Positions 1-8,157 of a stretch of DNA of 64,000 nucleotides are shown here, piece by piece (within the stretch, counting starts at the first letter, position 1; each line of letters starts with the position of its first letter). A program made the translations under genes and the position numbers. The notes under the pieces are model-generated. The model saw only the letters and a list, made by a program, of their open reading frames with translations, made no database searches and had not been told where the DNA came from. This DNA is from CAXXOK01 sp963674895 (GTDB lineage Bacteria; Bacillota; Clostridia; Christensenellales; Aristaeellaceae), in contig CAXXCY010000003.1 of the NCBI GenBank assembly GCA_963674895.2, positions 558,001 to 622,000 on the forward strand, given 5' to 3'.

Positions 1-185
1 ACGGCAAGAAGATCGTCCGCAACAAAACGTTCCCTGTACGTCCGATGTCGGTGGACGACGCGGTTTTCCAGATGGATTTGCTCGGCCACAGCTTCTTCGT
101 GTTCGTGAACGCGGATACGGACCAGACGAACGTGCTGTATCTGCGCAAGGACGGCGACCTCGGCCTGCTGGAACCCGAGGAATAA
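1..185 (+). CDS. hpf: Ribosome hibernation promoting factor, C-terminal end (partial)
   Basis: Only the last 60 residues are in the window; the frame opens at base 3 and stops at 183-185. The visible part carries the PVRPMSVDDAVFQMDLLGH and RKDGDLGLLEPEE segments typical of the C-terminal dimerisation domain of long-form HPF (the YvyD/RaiA family). In that family this domain pairs two 70S ribosomes into inactive 100S dimers in stationary phase. The N-terminal 30S-binding domain lies upstream of the window. A good intrinsic terminator follows about 40 bases after the stop, so this gene ends its transcription unit. Assignment rests on family resemblance of the tail only. Confidence 0.85.
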   Translation, partial: GKKIVRNKTFPVRPMSVDDAVFQMDLLGHSFFVFVNADTDQTNVLYLRKDGDLGLLEPEE

Positions 186-222
186 CACTCGCCGGAATCA
201 AATACATTCCATACTGTAATAA

Positions 223-247
223 AGCGGGGGAAACCCCGCTTTTCCTT
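223..247 (+). terminator. Intrinsic terminator after hpf
   Basis: AGCGGGG-GAAA-CCCCGCT hairpin (7 bp stem, GAAA-type loop) followed by TTTTCCTT. It separates hpf from the next operon. Confidence 0.85.
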
Positions 248-280
248 ATGCTGCGCCAGATATCGGCTCTCTCAAAGATG

Positions 281-309
281 TTTACAAAGAATGAAAAAAG
301 TGTTAAGAT
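281..309 (+). promoter_or_regulatory. Sigma-A type promoter for the channel operon
   Basis: TTTACA (281-286), 17 bp spacer, TAAGAT (304-309). It lies 38 bp upstream of the start codon at 347 and just past the hpf terminator, so the following operon probably has its own transcription start near 316. Confidence 0.65.
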
Positions 310-346
310 ACACAATAAGTGACGAAAGAGGATCGGTGATGCTTTC

Positions 347-1621
347 ATGGCAAACGAAATCATCAAGCAGTTGACGATGGGCTTATCGGAAATACTGGTC
401 TATGTCATGATCGGACTGGTATTTCTGTTTGGAATCGTAAAGTGCATTTATCCGGTTTACCGCAACAGCGCGCTGTTGAACCGCGCCGTCGTCAAGCTGG
501 AACGCACGAGCGGCAGCAAGAAAAAACCGGCTTGGCAGGAGCCCCGCTTTCTCGGGCGCGCCTTGCGGCCGGAATGGCAGCGGTTTTTGCTCAATGCCGA
601 TCAGCTGGATTTGCGCGGGCTGCCGTGCAATACGGAAGAATACGTCAACGAGGACACGGTCGTCTATAAACCGGGCCATGCGCAGGTCGCTGAAATCCTG
701 CCGACTCTCCTGACGTCGCTTGGTATCCTGGGCACCTTCCTGGGCATGATGGAGGGACTGACCAACCTGAATTTCGCCGACAGCGCGACGACCATTTCCA
801 GCATCCCCACGCTGCTGGGCGGGATGCGGTTCGCGTTTGCCACGTCGGTCGTCGGCATCACCTGTTCGATTATCTTCAACGTCGTGTACCATATGGTCAA
901 GGGCCGCGCTTTCAAGGCGCTGGATGCCTTTGACGAAACCTTTTATGAGCTCGCCATGCCGCGCCCGCTGGATTCGGACGTGCAGATGATCATCCAGAAA
1001 CAGGACGAGGATTTGAGCATGCAGCAGACCATCGGGCAGCTGGGCGGCCAGATTGCGGGCGCCGTGGAGCTGGCGGTCAGCCGCGCCACCCACCCGCTGA
1101 CGATGTCCATGGACAACTTTATCCAGGGCACGACGCGCGAGCAGGTGGACGGCATCCAGCGGATCGTGAACCGCTTCATGCAGCAAATGGACGCGATGAT
1201 GAACGGCCAGTTCAGCGCGCTTTCGGAAGCGATGGAGCGGATGAACCAAAGCCTTTTGGAAGCGCAGCAGGGCCTGAACTATTCCATCGAGACGGCGAAA
1301 GAGCTGGCGCTTGACAAGCAGATGATGGATACGGGCGGCAAGGACCGCAAAGAAGTGGAAAAGCTTTTAAGGCAGAACGAAGAAACGATGGCAAAGCTCA
1401 TACAGGGCATCGATGGCATGCGGGTGTCCTTTGAGATGGCGATGGGCAAAGCGGACAAGCAAAACCGGCAAAAGCCCGACAAGGAGATTGCCGCGAAGAT
1501 GGACGCCCTGACCGCGGCGATGGACAAGATGAGCGAAGCGGTCAATATGCTGCATATGCGCCTGGAGTTTGAGCAGAAGGGGCAAAAAGGCGCGGAGCAC
1601 GGCGGGGGACAGCAGGCATGA
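347..1621 (+). CDS. ExbB/TolQ/MotA-family proton-channel protein, ZorA-like
   Basis: A 424-residue inner-membrane protein. Three membrane segments are predicted by eye at about residues 14-36, 114-138 and 158-184. The last two carry the family signature (SLGILGTFLGMMEGL and AFATSVVGI) of the ExbB/TolQ/MotA pore subunits that conduct ions and drive a partner. A long cytoplasmic helical tail follows (about 190-424), rich in Met, Gln and Glu, with likely coiled coil. Three membrane segments plus a long tail resemble ZorA of Zorya defence more than four-helix MotA. The stop overlaps the start of the next gene (ATGA), which encodes the expected MotB/ZorB-type partner. No flagellar genes are nearby. 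The start at 347 has only a distant purine-rich RBS (AAAGAGG at 325-331), but no other in-frame start was seen. Role unknown; the family is secure, the ZorA comparison is inference. Confidence 0.85.
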   Translation: MANEIIKQLTMGLSEILVYVMIGLVFLFGIVKCIYPVYRNSALLNRAVVKLERTSGSKKKPAWQEPRFLGRALRPEWQRFLLNADQLDLRGLPCNTEEYVNEDTVVYKPGHAQVAEILPTLLTSLGILGTFLGMMEGLTNLNFADSATTISSIPTLLGGMRFAFATSVVGITCSIIFNVVYHMVKGRAFKALDAFDETFYELAMPRPLDSDVQMIIQKQDEDLSMQQTIGQLGGQIAGAVELAVSRATHPLTMSMDNFIQGTTREQVDGIQRIVNRFMQQMDAMMNGQFSALSEAMERMNQSLLEAQQGLNYSIETAKELALDKQMMDTGGKDRKEVEKLLRQNEETMAKLIQGIDGMRVSFEMAMGKADKQNRQKPDKEIAAKMDALTAAMDKMSEAVNMLHMRLEFEQKGQKGAEHGGGQQA

Positions 1622-2634
1622 CGAGAAGATCGCGGTCGCGCCGCTCGTCGCGGATAGACAACGGTGCGGCCTGGATATCGTATTCCGATATGATGGCCGC
1701 GCTGCTGCTCGTATTCGTGCTGGTTCTGTGCTACACCATCTATCAGTATTTTTCGCTGCTGGAAACCAAAACGGCGGAGCTGGAAGCGCAAAGCGCGCTT
1801 TTGTCTTCACAGCAGGAAACGCTGGACGACCAGCAGGCGCAGCTTTTGGACAAGCAAAACGCGCTTACCAGTGCGCTGACGGAAATCGACACGCAAAAAG
1901 GCCTGCTCAACGTGCAGCAGGAAACACTGACCGAGCAGGAGGCCGTGATCGCCGCGGCGAAAGCGTCGCTGACGGAGAAGGAGAATACGCTCAACGAAGC
2001 GCAGACGACCCTCGCGCAGCAGGAAGCCAAGCTCAACGCCGCGATGGATTTGCTGGACGCCCAGCAGATCGCGATGGACGAGCAGCAGCAAAAGCTGGAA
2101 GACCTGATCGGCGTACGCACCAAGATCATCCGCGATCTGGCCGCCGCGCTGACTTCCGCCGATCTCAAGGCGAGCGTGGACAAAAACACCGGCGACATTA
2201 TGCTGGAATCCACGGTGCTCTTTGATTACAACTCCGACGCGATCAAAGAAGAGGGGCGCCAGCTGTTGAACCGCTTCATCCCCGTGTATCTCTCGGTGCT
2301 CTTGAGCGACGATTACGCGGATTACTTGGGCGAAATCGTGATTGAGGGGCATACCGATACGTCGGGTACGTACCTGTATAATCTGGAGCTTTCGCAGGAG
2401 CGCGCGCTGTCGGTGGTGAAATTCTGTCTGCAGATGGAGCAGCTGTCGGACAAGCAGCGTTCCCTCTTGTACAATATCCTGACCGCGAAAGGGCGCAGCT
2501 ACTCCGATCCCGTATACGACGCGAGCGGGAACGTGGACATGGAGGCCTCCCGGCGCGTGGAATTCAAGTTCCGTTTGAAGGACAGCGAGATGATCGACGA
2601 GATGCGCAATATCCTTTCCGCGGACGATCTGTAA
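1618..2634 (+). CDS. MotB/ZorB-like OmpA-domain stator protein with coiled-coil stalk
   Basis: 338 residues in three parts. An Arg-rich cytoplasmic N-terminus leads into one membrane helix (about 22-45) that begins YSDMMAALL. Asp24 sits where MotB and ZorB have the ion-binding Asp. Residues about 46-165 form a long Gln/Glu-rich heptad-like coiled coil with recurring QQETL/QQ units. Residues about 193-330 are an OmpA-like peptidoglycan-binding domain, with IEGHTDTSG (243-251), YNLELSQERA and the terminal SRRVEFKF motif. Such proteins anchor an ion-driven channel complex to the wall. The gene overlaps the channel gene by 4 bp, implying a coupled complex. The extended stalk is longer than in typical MotB. 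Alternative: an orphan flagellar-type stator, but there is no flagellar context here. Confidence 0.85.
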   Translation: MTRRSRSRRSSRIDNGAAWISYSDMMAALLLVFVLVLCYTIYQYFSLLETKTAELEAQSALLSSQQETLDDQQAQLLDKQNALTSALTEIDTQKGLLNVQQETLTEQEAVIAAAKASLTEKENTLNEAQTTLAQQEAKLNAAMDLLDAQQIAMDEQQQKLEDLIGVRTKIIRDLAAALTSADLKASVDKNTGDIMLESTVLFDYNSDAIKEEGRQLLNRFIPVYLSVLLSDDYADYLGEIVIEGHTDTSGTYLYNLELSQERALSVVKFCLQMEQLSDKQRSLLYNILTAKGRSYSDPVYDASGNVDMEASRRVEFKFRLKDSEMIDEMRNILSADDL

Positions 2635-2649
2635 ACGGGGGATAAAAGC

Positions 2650-3138
2650 GTGACTTTTCTCAAATACCTGATGCTGTTTATGATCGCGCTGGTCATCGTG
2701 GTGATCGTGGTCGTCGGCTATTTCTTCTTCACGGCGAAGGTCACGGTGGCGGGCTGCGAAATCAGCGGCGGCGCGGCCGGGCTGCAGCCGGATTTGTTCC
2801 GGCAGATCAAGCAATACACTGCGCTGGGGGCCTTTCAGGGAACGCTGTTTACGGACTCGGCGATCGGGGACGCCGCCGACTATGCGTTCATCACCTACAC
2901 GCTGCGGCTTTCCAACCAGTGCCTGGTGCCGGTGGATATGATCGAAGTCCAGGTCATCCCCAAGACGGGCGACGTGCTGCAAATCGGAAATTTCGAGGCG
3001 CGTTCGCTGGAAGCAAAGACCAGCGGCACCGTATCGGCGACGATCCTGACCGCGAAGGACGCCCATTCGGTGCGCGAGGTGCTGATTACCTATTACGTAT
3101 GGGGCGTCAGTTTTTCCATCCGGTATACCTGCGGCTGA
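2650..3138 (+). CDS. Small membrane-anchored protein of unknown function, third gene of channel operon
   Basis: 162 residues from a GTG start (GGGG run at 2636-2641 as RBS), 15 bp after the OmpA-domain gene. There is one N-terminal membrane helix (about 5-28, very rich in Val/Ile), then an extracytoplasmic domain with beta-type alternation, an LRLSNQCLVPVDMIEVQV stretch and a GTVSATI segment. This pattern recalls small beta-sandwich (LEA/Ig-like) folds, but I do not recognise a family. Cysteines are at 36, 91 and 161. Spacing suggests it belongs to the channel/stator operon and may be an accessory or sensor of that complex. Function not assigned. Confidence 0.7.
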   Translation: MTFLKYLMLFMIALVIVVIVVVGYFFFTAKVTVAGCEISGGAAGLQPDLFRQIKQYTALGAFQGTLFTDSAIGDAADYAFITYTLRLSNQCLVPVDMIEVQVIPKTGDVLQIGNFEARSLEAKTSGTVSATILTAKDAHSVREVLITYYVWGVSFSIRYTCG

Positions 3139-3166
3139 CGCCCGCGGACGATAAGGAAGGTGGACT

Positions 3167-4564
3167 ATGACCAAGCTGTGGGCGGGGCGGTTTGAAAAAC
3201 AGACCAGCAAGCTGATGGACGACTTCCATTCGTCCCTTCCGTTTGACAAGCGGCTGTTGCGCTGCGATATCGTCGGTTCGATCGCGCACGCGACCATGCT
3301 TGCGGAGCAGGGCGTGCTGTCCGCCGTGGACGGCGATTTGATCGTCAAGGGGCTTCGGGAACTCCTTAAGGACGAGGAAACCGCAAGCCTGACGGTCGAT
3401 GAGAGCGCCGAGGACGTGCATATGTTCGTGGAAGCCGAGCTCACCCGCCGCATCGGCGAGGCTGGCAAACGGCTGCACACCGGCAGGAGCCGCAATGATC
3501 AGGTGGCGCTGGATACGCGCATGTACGCGAAACTGGCCTGCGAAGACGTGGAAGCAATGCTGAAAAAGCTTTTGGAGCTGCTCCTTTCGCTTGCCAAACA
3601 GCACACCCAAACGGTTATGCCCGGCTATACGCACCTGCAGAAGGCGCAGCCGGTCACGCTGGGATTTCATCTCATGGCGTACGCGCAGATGATCATGCGC
3701 GACATCCGGCGCTTCCGCACGGCGTATGCAGAAGCCGACGTAATGCCGCTGGGATCGGGCGCGCTGGCGGGCACGACCTATGCTTTGAACCGCGAGCGCG
3801 TGGCCGAACTGCTGGATTTTTCCAGGGTGACGGACAACGCGATGGACGCTGTCAGCGACCGGGATTACCTGCTGTCGTTTCTGTCCGCCGCGAGCGTTTT
3901 GATGATGCACCTGAGCCGGTTCTGTGAGGAGCTGATCCTCTGGTCGTCAAACGAATTCGGCACCGTAACGATGGACGACGCGTTTTCCACCGGCTCCAGC
4001 ATCATGCCGCAGAAGAAGAACCCGGACGCCTGCGAGCTGATCCGCGGCAAAACGGGCCGCGTTTACGGCGACCTCACGGGGCTGCTGACCGCGATGAAGG
4101 GGCTGCCGCTCGCCTATAACAAGGACATGCAGGAGGATAAGGAAGCGTTCTTCGACGCGTATGACACCGTCAAGGGCTGCCTTAATGTGTTTACCGGGAT
4201 GCTTGCAGGCGTGACCTTCCATAAAGGCGCGATGCTCAAGAGTGCGAAGGAAGGGTTTACCAACGCGACGGACCTGGCGGATTATCTGGTGGGGAAGGGC
4301 GTGCCGTTCCGGGACGCGCACCGGGTGAGCGGAACGCTGGTCAAGAAATGCATCCGGGAAACGCGAAGCCTGGAAGACCTGTCGCTGGAGGAACTGCGCG
4401 CTGAAAACGCTCTGTTTGATCAGGACGTATATCAGGCAATCGCGCCCGGTACATGCGTCGCCCGCCGGGATCTCCGGGGCGGCACCGCGCCCCGGGCCGT
4501 TGAGGAGAGCATCCGGGCGGCCGAAAAGTGGCTCGGGGGCCTTGCGGCGGAGGAACGGAAATGA
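3167..4564 (+). CDS. argH: Argininosuccinate lyase
   Basis: 465 residues, full length for ArgH. It cleaves argininosuccinate to arginine and fumarate, the last step of arginine synthesis, in the cytosol. The fumarase/aspartase superfamily signature GSSIMPQKKNPD is at 276-287 with the catalytic-loop Ser at 278; GYTHLQ (His156) and HTGRSRNDQ are also present. The start has a good RBS (AAGGAAGGTGG). It follows the channel operon by 28 bp without a clear terminator, so read-through is possible. No argG or other arg gene is in view. Its stop overlaps the next start (ATGA). Confidence 0.97.
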   Translation: MTKLWAGRFEKQTSKLMDDFHSSLPFDKRLLRCDIVGSIAHATMLAEQGVLSAVDGDLIVKGLRELLKDEETASLTVDESAEDVHMFVEAELTRRIGEAGKRLHTGRSRNDQVALDTRMYAKLACEDVEAMLKKLLELLLSLAKQHTQTVMPGYTHLQKAQPVTLGFHLMAYAQMIMRDIRRFRTAYAEADVMPLGSGALAGTTYALNRERVAELLDFSRVTDNAMDAVSDRDYLLSFLSAASVLMMHLSRFCEELILWSSNEFGTVTMDDAFSTGSSIMPQKKNPDACELIRGKTGRVYGDLTGLLTAMKGLPLAYNKDMQEDKEAFFDAYDTVKGCLNVFTGMLAGVTFHKGAMLKSAKEGFTNATDLADYLVGKGVPFRDAHRVSGTLVKKCIRETRSLEDLSLEELRAENALFDQDVYQAIAPGTCVARRDLRGGTAPRAVEESIRAAEKWLGGLAAEERK

Positions 4565-5769
4565 CTGCGCCGGAAGAGCGTTTCAGGGAGTATATCCGCA
4601 GGAACATCCTCTGGATAGCCTTTGCGGCCGTCTTCCTGTCCGGCGCGTTCATGCGCTTTACGCTCCGCGCCTATATCGTGCCGGACATGATGGCGGACTA
4701 CATCCCGTGGATGCAAACGCTCCAATCAGGCGGCCCGGCAAAATTGCTGACGGAGTTTTCTCCGTTTCCCTACAGCGCGATGCATGTGTATCTCTGGGCG
4801 CTGGTCGCCCGTGTGTTTCCTCACGCCGACGCGCTGCTGCTGTTAAAGGGCGTCGCAATTTTCTTCGACGCGGCGCAGGCTGCGGTCGGGTGCCTTTTGG
4901 TATGGGAGCTGCTCCCCAAGGCTCGAAGGCTCACGGGGCTGTTTACGGCGTTCACGCTTTTATGGCTTAACCCGATCCTGCTGCTCAGCGCGGCGGCTTG
5001 GGGGCAGACGGACGTCATTTACCTGGGGCTTTCGCTCCTGTCGCTGCTGTTTCTATTCCGGCAAAAGCCTGCGCTTGCGATGCTTTGCTTCGGGCTGGCG
5101 GTCGCGTTCAAACTGCAGGCGGTCTTCCTGCTTCCGGCGCTGATGATCCTGTACTTCTGCTATGAGAAAAAGTTCAGCATCCTTTGGTTCCTGCTGATTC
5201 CGGCCGTCTGGTTCGCCGTGCGCATCCCCATGCAGATCATAGACTCGGGCGCTGTATCAACGGCGGACTACCTGTCCGCGCAGACGACGTCGTACGCGGA
5301 CGCGACCATGAACGCGCCCAACCTGCACGCGCTTTTAAACGAGGCGGTCAAAAGCCCGCTGCTCCCGATGATAAAATGGCAGCGGTATTCCATTATCCTC
5401 ACGGTTGCGATGCTTGGGAGTATGGCCGCGTGGATGATGATCAGGCGGATCAAACTGGACAAACAAGGCGCGCTGCTTCTTGGCGCGTGGTGCGTGATCA
5501 CCTGCGTGTACTTCCTGCCGCACATGCACGAGCGCTACGGAATCGCGGGGGAAATCCTGCTGCTTTTGTGGGCGGTCGTCCTGTGGAAGCCCAGGGGGTT
5601 TCTCTACGTGCTGCTTGCCTTGCTTCCCGCCGCGAGCGCGTACTGCAACTATGTGCTGGACCGCGAGATTTTCAGCCTCCAGCTCGGCGGTGCGATCAAT
5701 CTCGTTTTGATGGTTGCGCTGACCTGGGAAACGGTCAGGCAGGGGAAGGAGCGCCTGCGTGGTAGTTGA
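4561..5769 (+). CDS. Polytopic GT-C type glycosyltransferase (mannosyltransferase-like)
   Basis: 402 residues from ATG 4561, chosen because GGAGG at 4549-4553 precedes it and it overlaps the argH stop. It has about ten hydrophobic segments and an early extracytoplasmic loop, YIVPDMMADYIPWMQ, placing an Asp where GT-C enzymes carry catalytic acid. A later LSAAAWGQTDVIYL motif is shared with ALG6/ALG8 and GT87-type polyprenyl-phosphate-sugar transferases. Such enzymes add a sugar from a lipid carrier at the outer face of the membrane. Substrate cannot be told. It is followed, with 11 bp overlap, by an acyltransferase, so the pair may modify an envelope glycolipid or glycan. Confidence 0.7.
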   Translation: MTAPEERFREYIRRNILWIAFAAVFLSGAFMRFTLRAYIVPDMMADYIPWMQTLQSGGPAKLLTEFSPFPYSAMHVYLWALVARVFPHADALLLLKGVAIFFDAAQAAVGCLLVWELLPKARRLTGLFTAFTLLWLNPILLLSAAAWGQTDVIYLGLSLLSLLFLFRQKPALAMLCFGLAVAFKLQAVFLLPALMILYFCYEKKFSILWFLLIPAVWFAVRIPMQIIDSGAVSTADYLSAQTTSYADATMNAPNLHALLNEAVKSPLLPMIKWQRYSIILTVAMLGSMAAWMMIRRIKLDKQGALLLGAWCVITCVYFLPHMHERYGIAGEILLLLWAVVLWKPRGFLYVLLALLPAASAYCNYVLDREIFSLQLGGAINLVLMVALTWETVRQGKERLRGS

Positions 5770-6817
5770 TTCCGCAAAGCGATTTGCATACATGGATTGT
5801 ATCCGCATCACCGCGGTTTTTTTGGTGATCGTCAACCACACCAACAGCGATGTGTTTCAATCCAGCACGCCCGCCAGGTTTGCCTGGTGGGCTTCCATCG
5901 TGTGGTATTACGTCAGCAAAATGGGCGTGCCGCTGTTTGTGATGGTATCGGGCGCGTGCCTGCTGTCCAAAGTGGACGCTTACAAAAAGGCGTTTCAGCG
6001 GTTCTTCCGCATCGGCGCCGTGCTTGTGCTGTTCTCCTACCTGTATTTCATCGTGGACGTGGTGCAGGGCTACGGCGGCGTGAAGGACGCATTGAATGTT
6101 CTGGGTTTTTTCAAGATCATCTGGCACGGGCCGATTACGGATTCATTCTGGTACCTGTATTTCTATCTCGGCCTGATGCTGATGCTCCCGTGGCTACAGC
6201 GATTGGCCAAAGCCATGCAGCGGCGCGACCTATTGTACCTGATTATTCTTTCGTTCGGGCTGGGCGCAATTTGGCCGCTGGTCACGCACTACGTCCCGAC
6301 GCTTGCGGCGTCCGGCTATTTCAGCGTTCCGCTGTTCAGCGTCTATCTGGGCGTTTTCTTCGCGGGGCACTATATCCATGCGTATGTTGAGAAGATCAGC
6401 AAGGCGCTTTGCGTCTTCGTGATCGTGCTTTCGCTTGCGGCGTCAACGTTGCTTACATATAACGAGTACCTCGCCGTAAACGGAGCGGGGCGATACTGGT
6501 TTATGGACGACCGCACCGCGCCGCCGATTTTCGTCATCCTGAGCGCGCTTGCCGTTATGACGCTATTAAAAAGCGCAATCAAAGCGCCGGGTAAGCGGAT
6601 GAAAAGCCGCCTGCAAACGCTCGGCGGCTGCGCCTTCGGAATTTACCTGATTCAGGATTTCTTCATCGAACAGTCGCGCTACCTGCTGTTCACGCCGCTC
6701 AAGCAGCAGATCAGCCCGATGGCGGCCGTGCTGCTTTGGGAAATCGGCGTCTTTCTCACGGCGCTTCTGGTTATCCTTCTGGTCCGGCGGATTCCCGGGG
6801 TGAAAAAGCTGATCTGA
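5759..6817 (+). CDS. Membrane acyltransferase family 3 (O-acetyltransferase type)
   Basis: 352 residues from GTG 5759 with AAGGAG just upstream. About ten membrane segments. The start region FAYMDCIRITAVFLVIVNH carries the family-3 acyltransferase pattern (D-x-R-x-x-A and a following His) found in WecH and OafA-like enzymes, which transfer acetyl or other acyl groups from the cytoplasmic side to surface sugars. It overlaps the preceding GT-C gene and is convergent with der only 6 bp away. Target unknown. Confidence 0.8.
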   Translation: MVVDSAKRFAYMDCIRITAVFLVIVNHTNSDVFQSSTPARFAWWASIVWYYVSKMGVPLFVMVSGACLLSKVDAYKKAFQRFFRIGAVLVLFSYLYFIVDVVQGYGGVKDALNVLGFFKIIWHGPITDSFWYLYFYLGLMLMLPWLQRLAKAMQRRDLLYLIILSFGLGAIWPLVTHYVPTLAASGYFSVPLFSVYLGVFFAGHYIHAYVEKISKALCVFVIVLSLAASTLLTYNEYLAVNGAGRYWFMDDRTAPPIFVILSALAVMTLLKSAIKAPGKRMKSRLQTLGGCAFGIYLIQDFFIEQSRYLLFTPLKQQISPMAAVLLWEIGVFLTALLVILLVRRIPGVKKLI

Positions 6818-6823
6818 TTTCGC

Positions 6824-8155
6824 TTACTCCTTCTCCTTTTCCCGCAGGATAAAGCGGATCGGCGTTCCCGTAAACGCAAAGCTCTTGCGCAGGTGGTTTT
6901 CCAGATACCGCTCGTAGGCGAAGTGCATTAATTCCTTGTCATTGATAAAGAACACGAAGGTCGGCGGGCATGCGGACTGCTGCGTCGCGTAATAGATCTT
7001 TAGCTTCCGGCCGGCCTGTATGGGCGGCTGGAGGCTCATCTGCGCGTCCGCCAGCGCCTCGTTCAGCACGCCCGTAGGGATACGGCGGCGGTAGTTTTCC
7101 ACTACCTCTTTCACCTTGCCCAAAACGGTATTCACGCGCCTGCCGGTGAGCGCGGAGAGGAAGAGTACAGGCACGTAGCTCATGAACTTGAGATCGTTCA
7201 ATATCTCCTTTTCCATTTTGGCCATGGTGTTGGTTTCCTTCTCGACCAGGTCCCACTTGTTGACGGCGACGATCACCGCCTTGCCCGCGTCCAGAATCAA
7301 GCCCGCGATTTTGGTGTCCTGCTCGGTCACGCCTTCCTGCGCGTCGATCATCAGCAGCGCCGCGTCGCAGCGATCAATCGCCGCGATGGCGCGCAGCACG
7401 CTGTATTTTTCCAGGCTTTCGTCCTCGACCGCCTTCTTTTTGCGCATGCCCGCCGTATCGATGATGTTGAACATCGTCCCGTCTTCGTCCTCAAACGCGC
7501 TGTCGATCGCGTCGCGGGTCGTACCGGGCACATCCGACACCATCGTACGCTCCTCGGCCAGGATGCGGTTGCACAGCGAGCTTTTTCCAACGTTCGGGCG
7601 GCCGACCACGGCGAGTTGGATGACCTCGCCGTTTTCGTTTTGTTCGTCGGGATCGGGCGGCGGCAGGCGGCGCACGATTTCCTCCAACAGGTCGCCCAGA
7701 CCCAGCATATTGGTGGAGGAGACCGGAATGGGGTTGCCCAAACCGAGGCTGTAGTACTCATACAGCGCTTCGCTCTGATTTTGGGAGTCGATCTTGTTCA
7801 CCGCCAGCAGGATGGGCTTGCGGGTTTTGCGAAGCATGGCGGCAACCTCTTCATCCTCGGTGGTCAGCCCGACACGGCCGTCGCAAAACAGGCAGATCAC
7901 GTCCGCCGTGTCCATGGCGATCTGCGCCTGGCGCCGCATTTCGGACAGCATAACGTCGCCGGAGCGCAGGTCGAGCCCGCCCGTGTCGATCAGCGTAAAC
8001 CGGCGGCCCATCCACTCGGTATCGGCGTAGATGCGGTCGCGCGTTACGCCCGGCGTATCTTCCACGATCGAAATGCGTTTTCCGGCGATTTTATTGAAGA
8101 AGGTCGATTTGCCCACGTTGGGGCGGCCTACGATGGCGACAAGCGGCTTTGGCAT
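6824..8155 (-). CDS. der: Ribosome biogenesis GTPase Der (EngA)
   Basis: 443 residues with two tandem GTPase domains. Walker A is GRPNVGKST near residue 10 and GRPNVGKSS near 185; switch motifs DTPG and DTAG, and two NK[IW]D specificity motifs, follow. The C-terminal KH-like domain (about 355-443) completes the Der architecture. Der is an essential factor for 50S subunit assembly. RBS GGAG precedes the start. It is 2 bp downstream of the DUF512 gene and probably co-transcribed with it. Confidence 0.98.
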   Translation of the reverse strand: MPKPLVAIVGRPNVGKSTFFNKIAGKRISIVEDTPGVTRDRIYADTEWMGRRFTLIDTGGLDLRSGDVMLSEMRRQAQIAMDTADVICLFCDGRVGLTTEDEEVAAMLRKTRKPILLAVNKIDSQNQSEALYEYYSLGLGNPIPVSSTNMLGLGDLLEEIVRRLPPPDPDEQNENGEVIQLAVVGRPNVGKSSLCNRILAEERTMVSDVPGTTRDAIDSAFEDEDGTMFNIIDTAGMRKKKAVEDESLEKYSVLRAIAAIDRCDAALLMIDAQEGVTEQDTKIAGLILDAGKAVIVAVNKWDLVEKETNTMAKMEKEILNDLKFMSYVPVLFLSALTGRRVNTVLGKVKEVVENYRRRIPTGVLNEALADAQMSLQPPIQAGRKLKIYYATQQSACPPTFVFFINDKELMHFAYERYLENHLRKSFAFTGTPIRFILREKEKE

Positions 8156-8157
8156 GC

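Noticed and set aside
347..3138. Complete Zorya defence system
   Set aside because: Only the ZorA/ZorB-like core is seen. No ZorC, ZorD helicase or ZorE nuclease follows; argH comes next. The resemblance is kept as a finding, not as a call.
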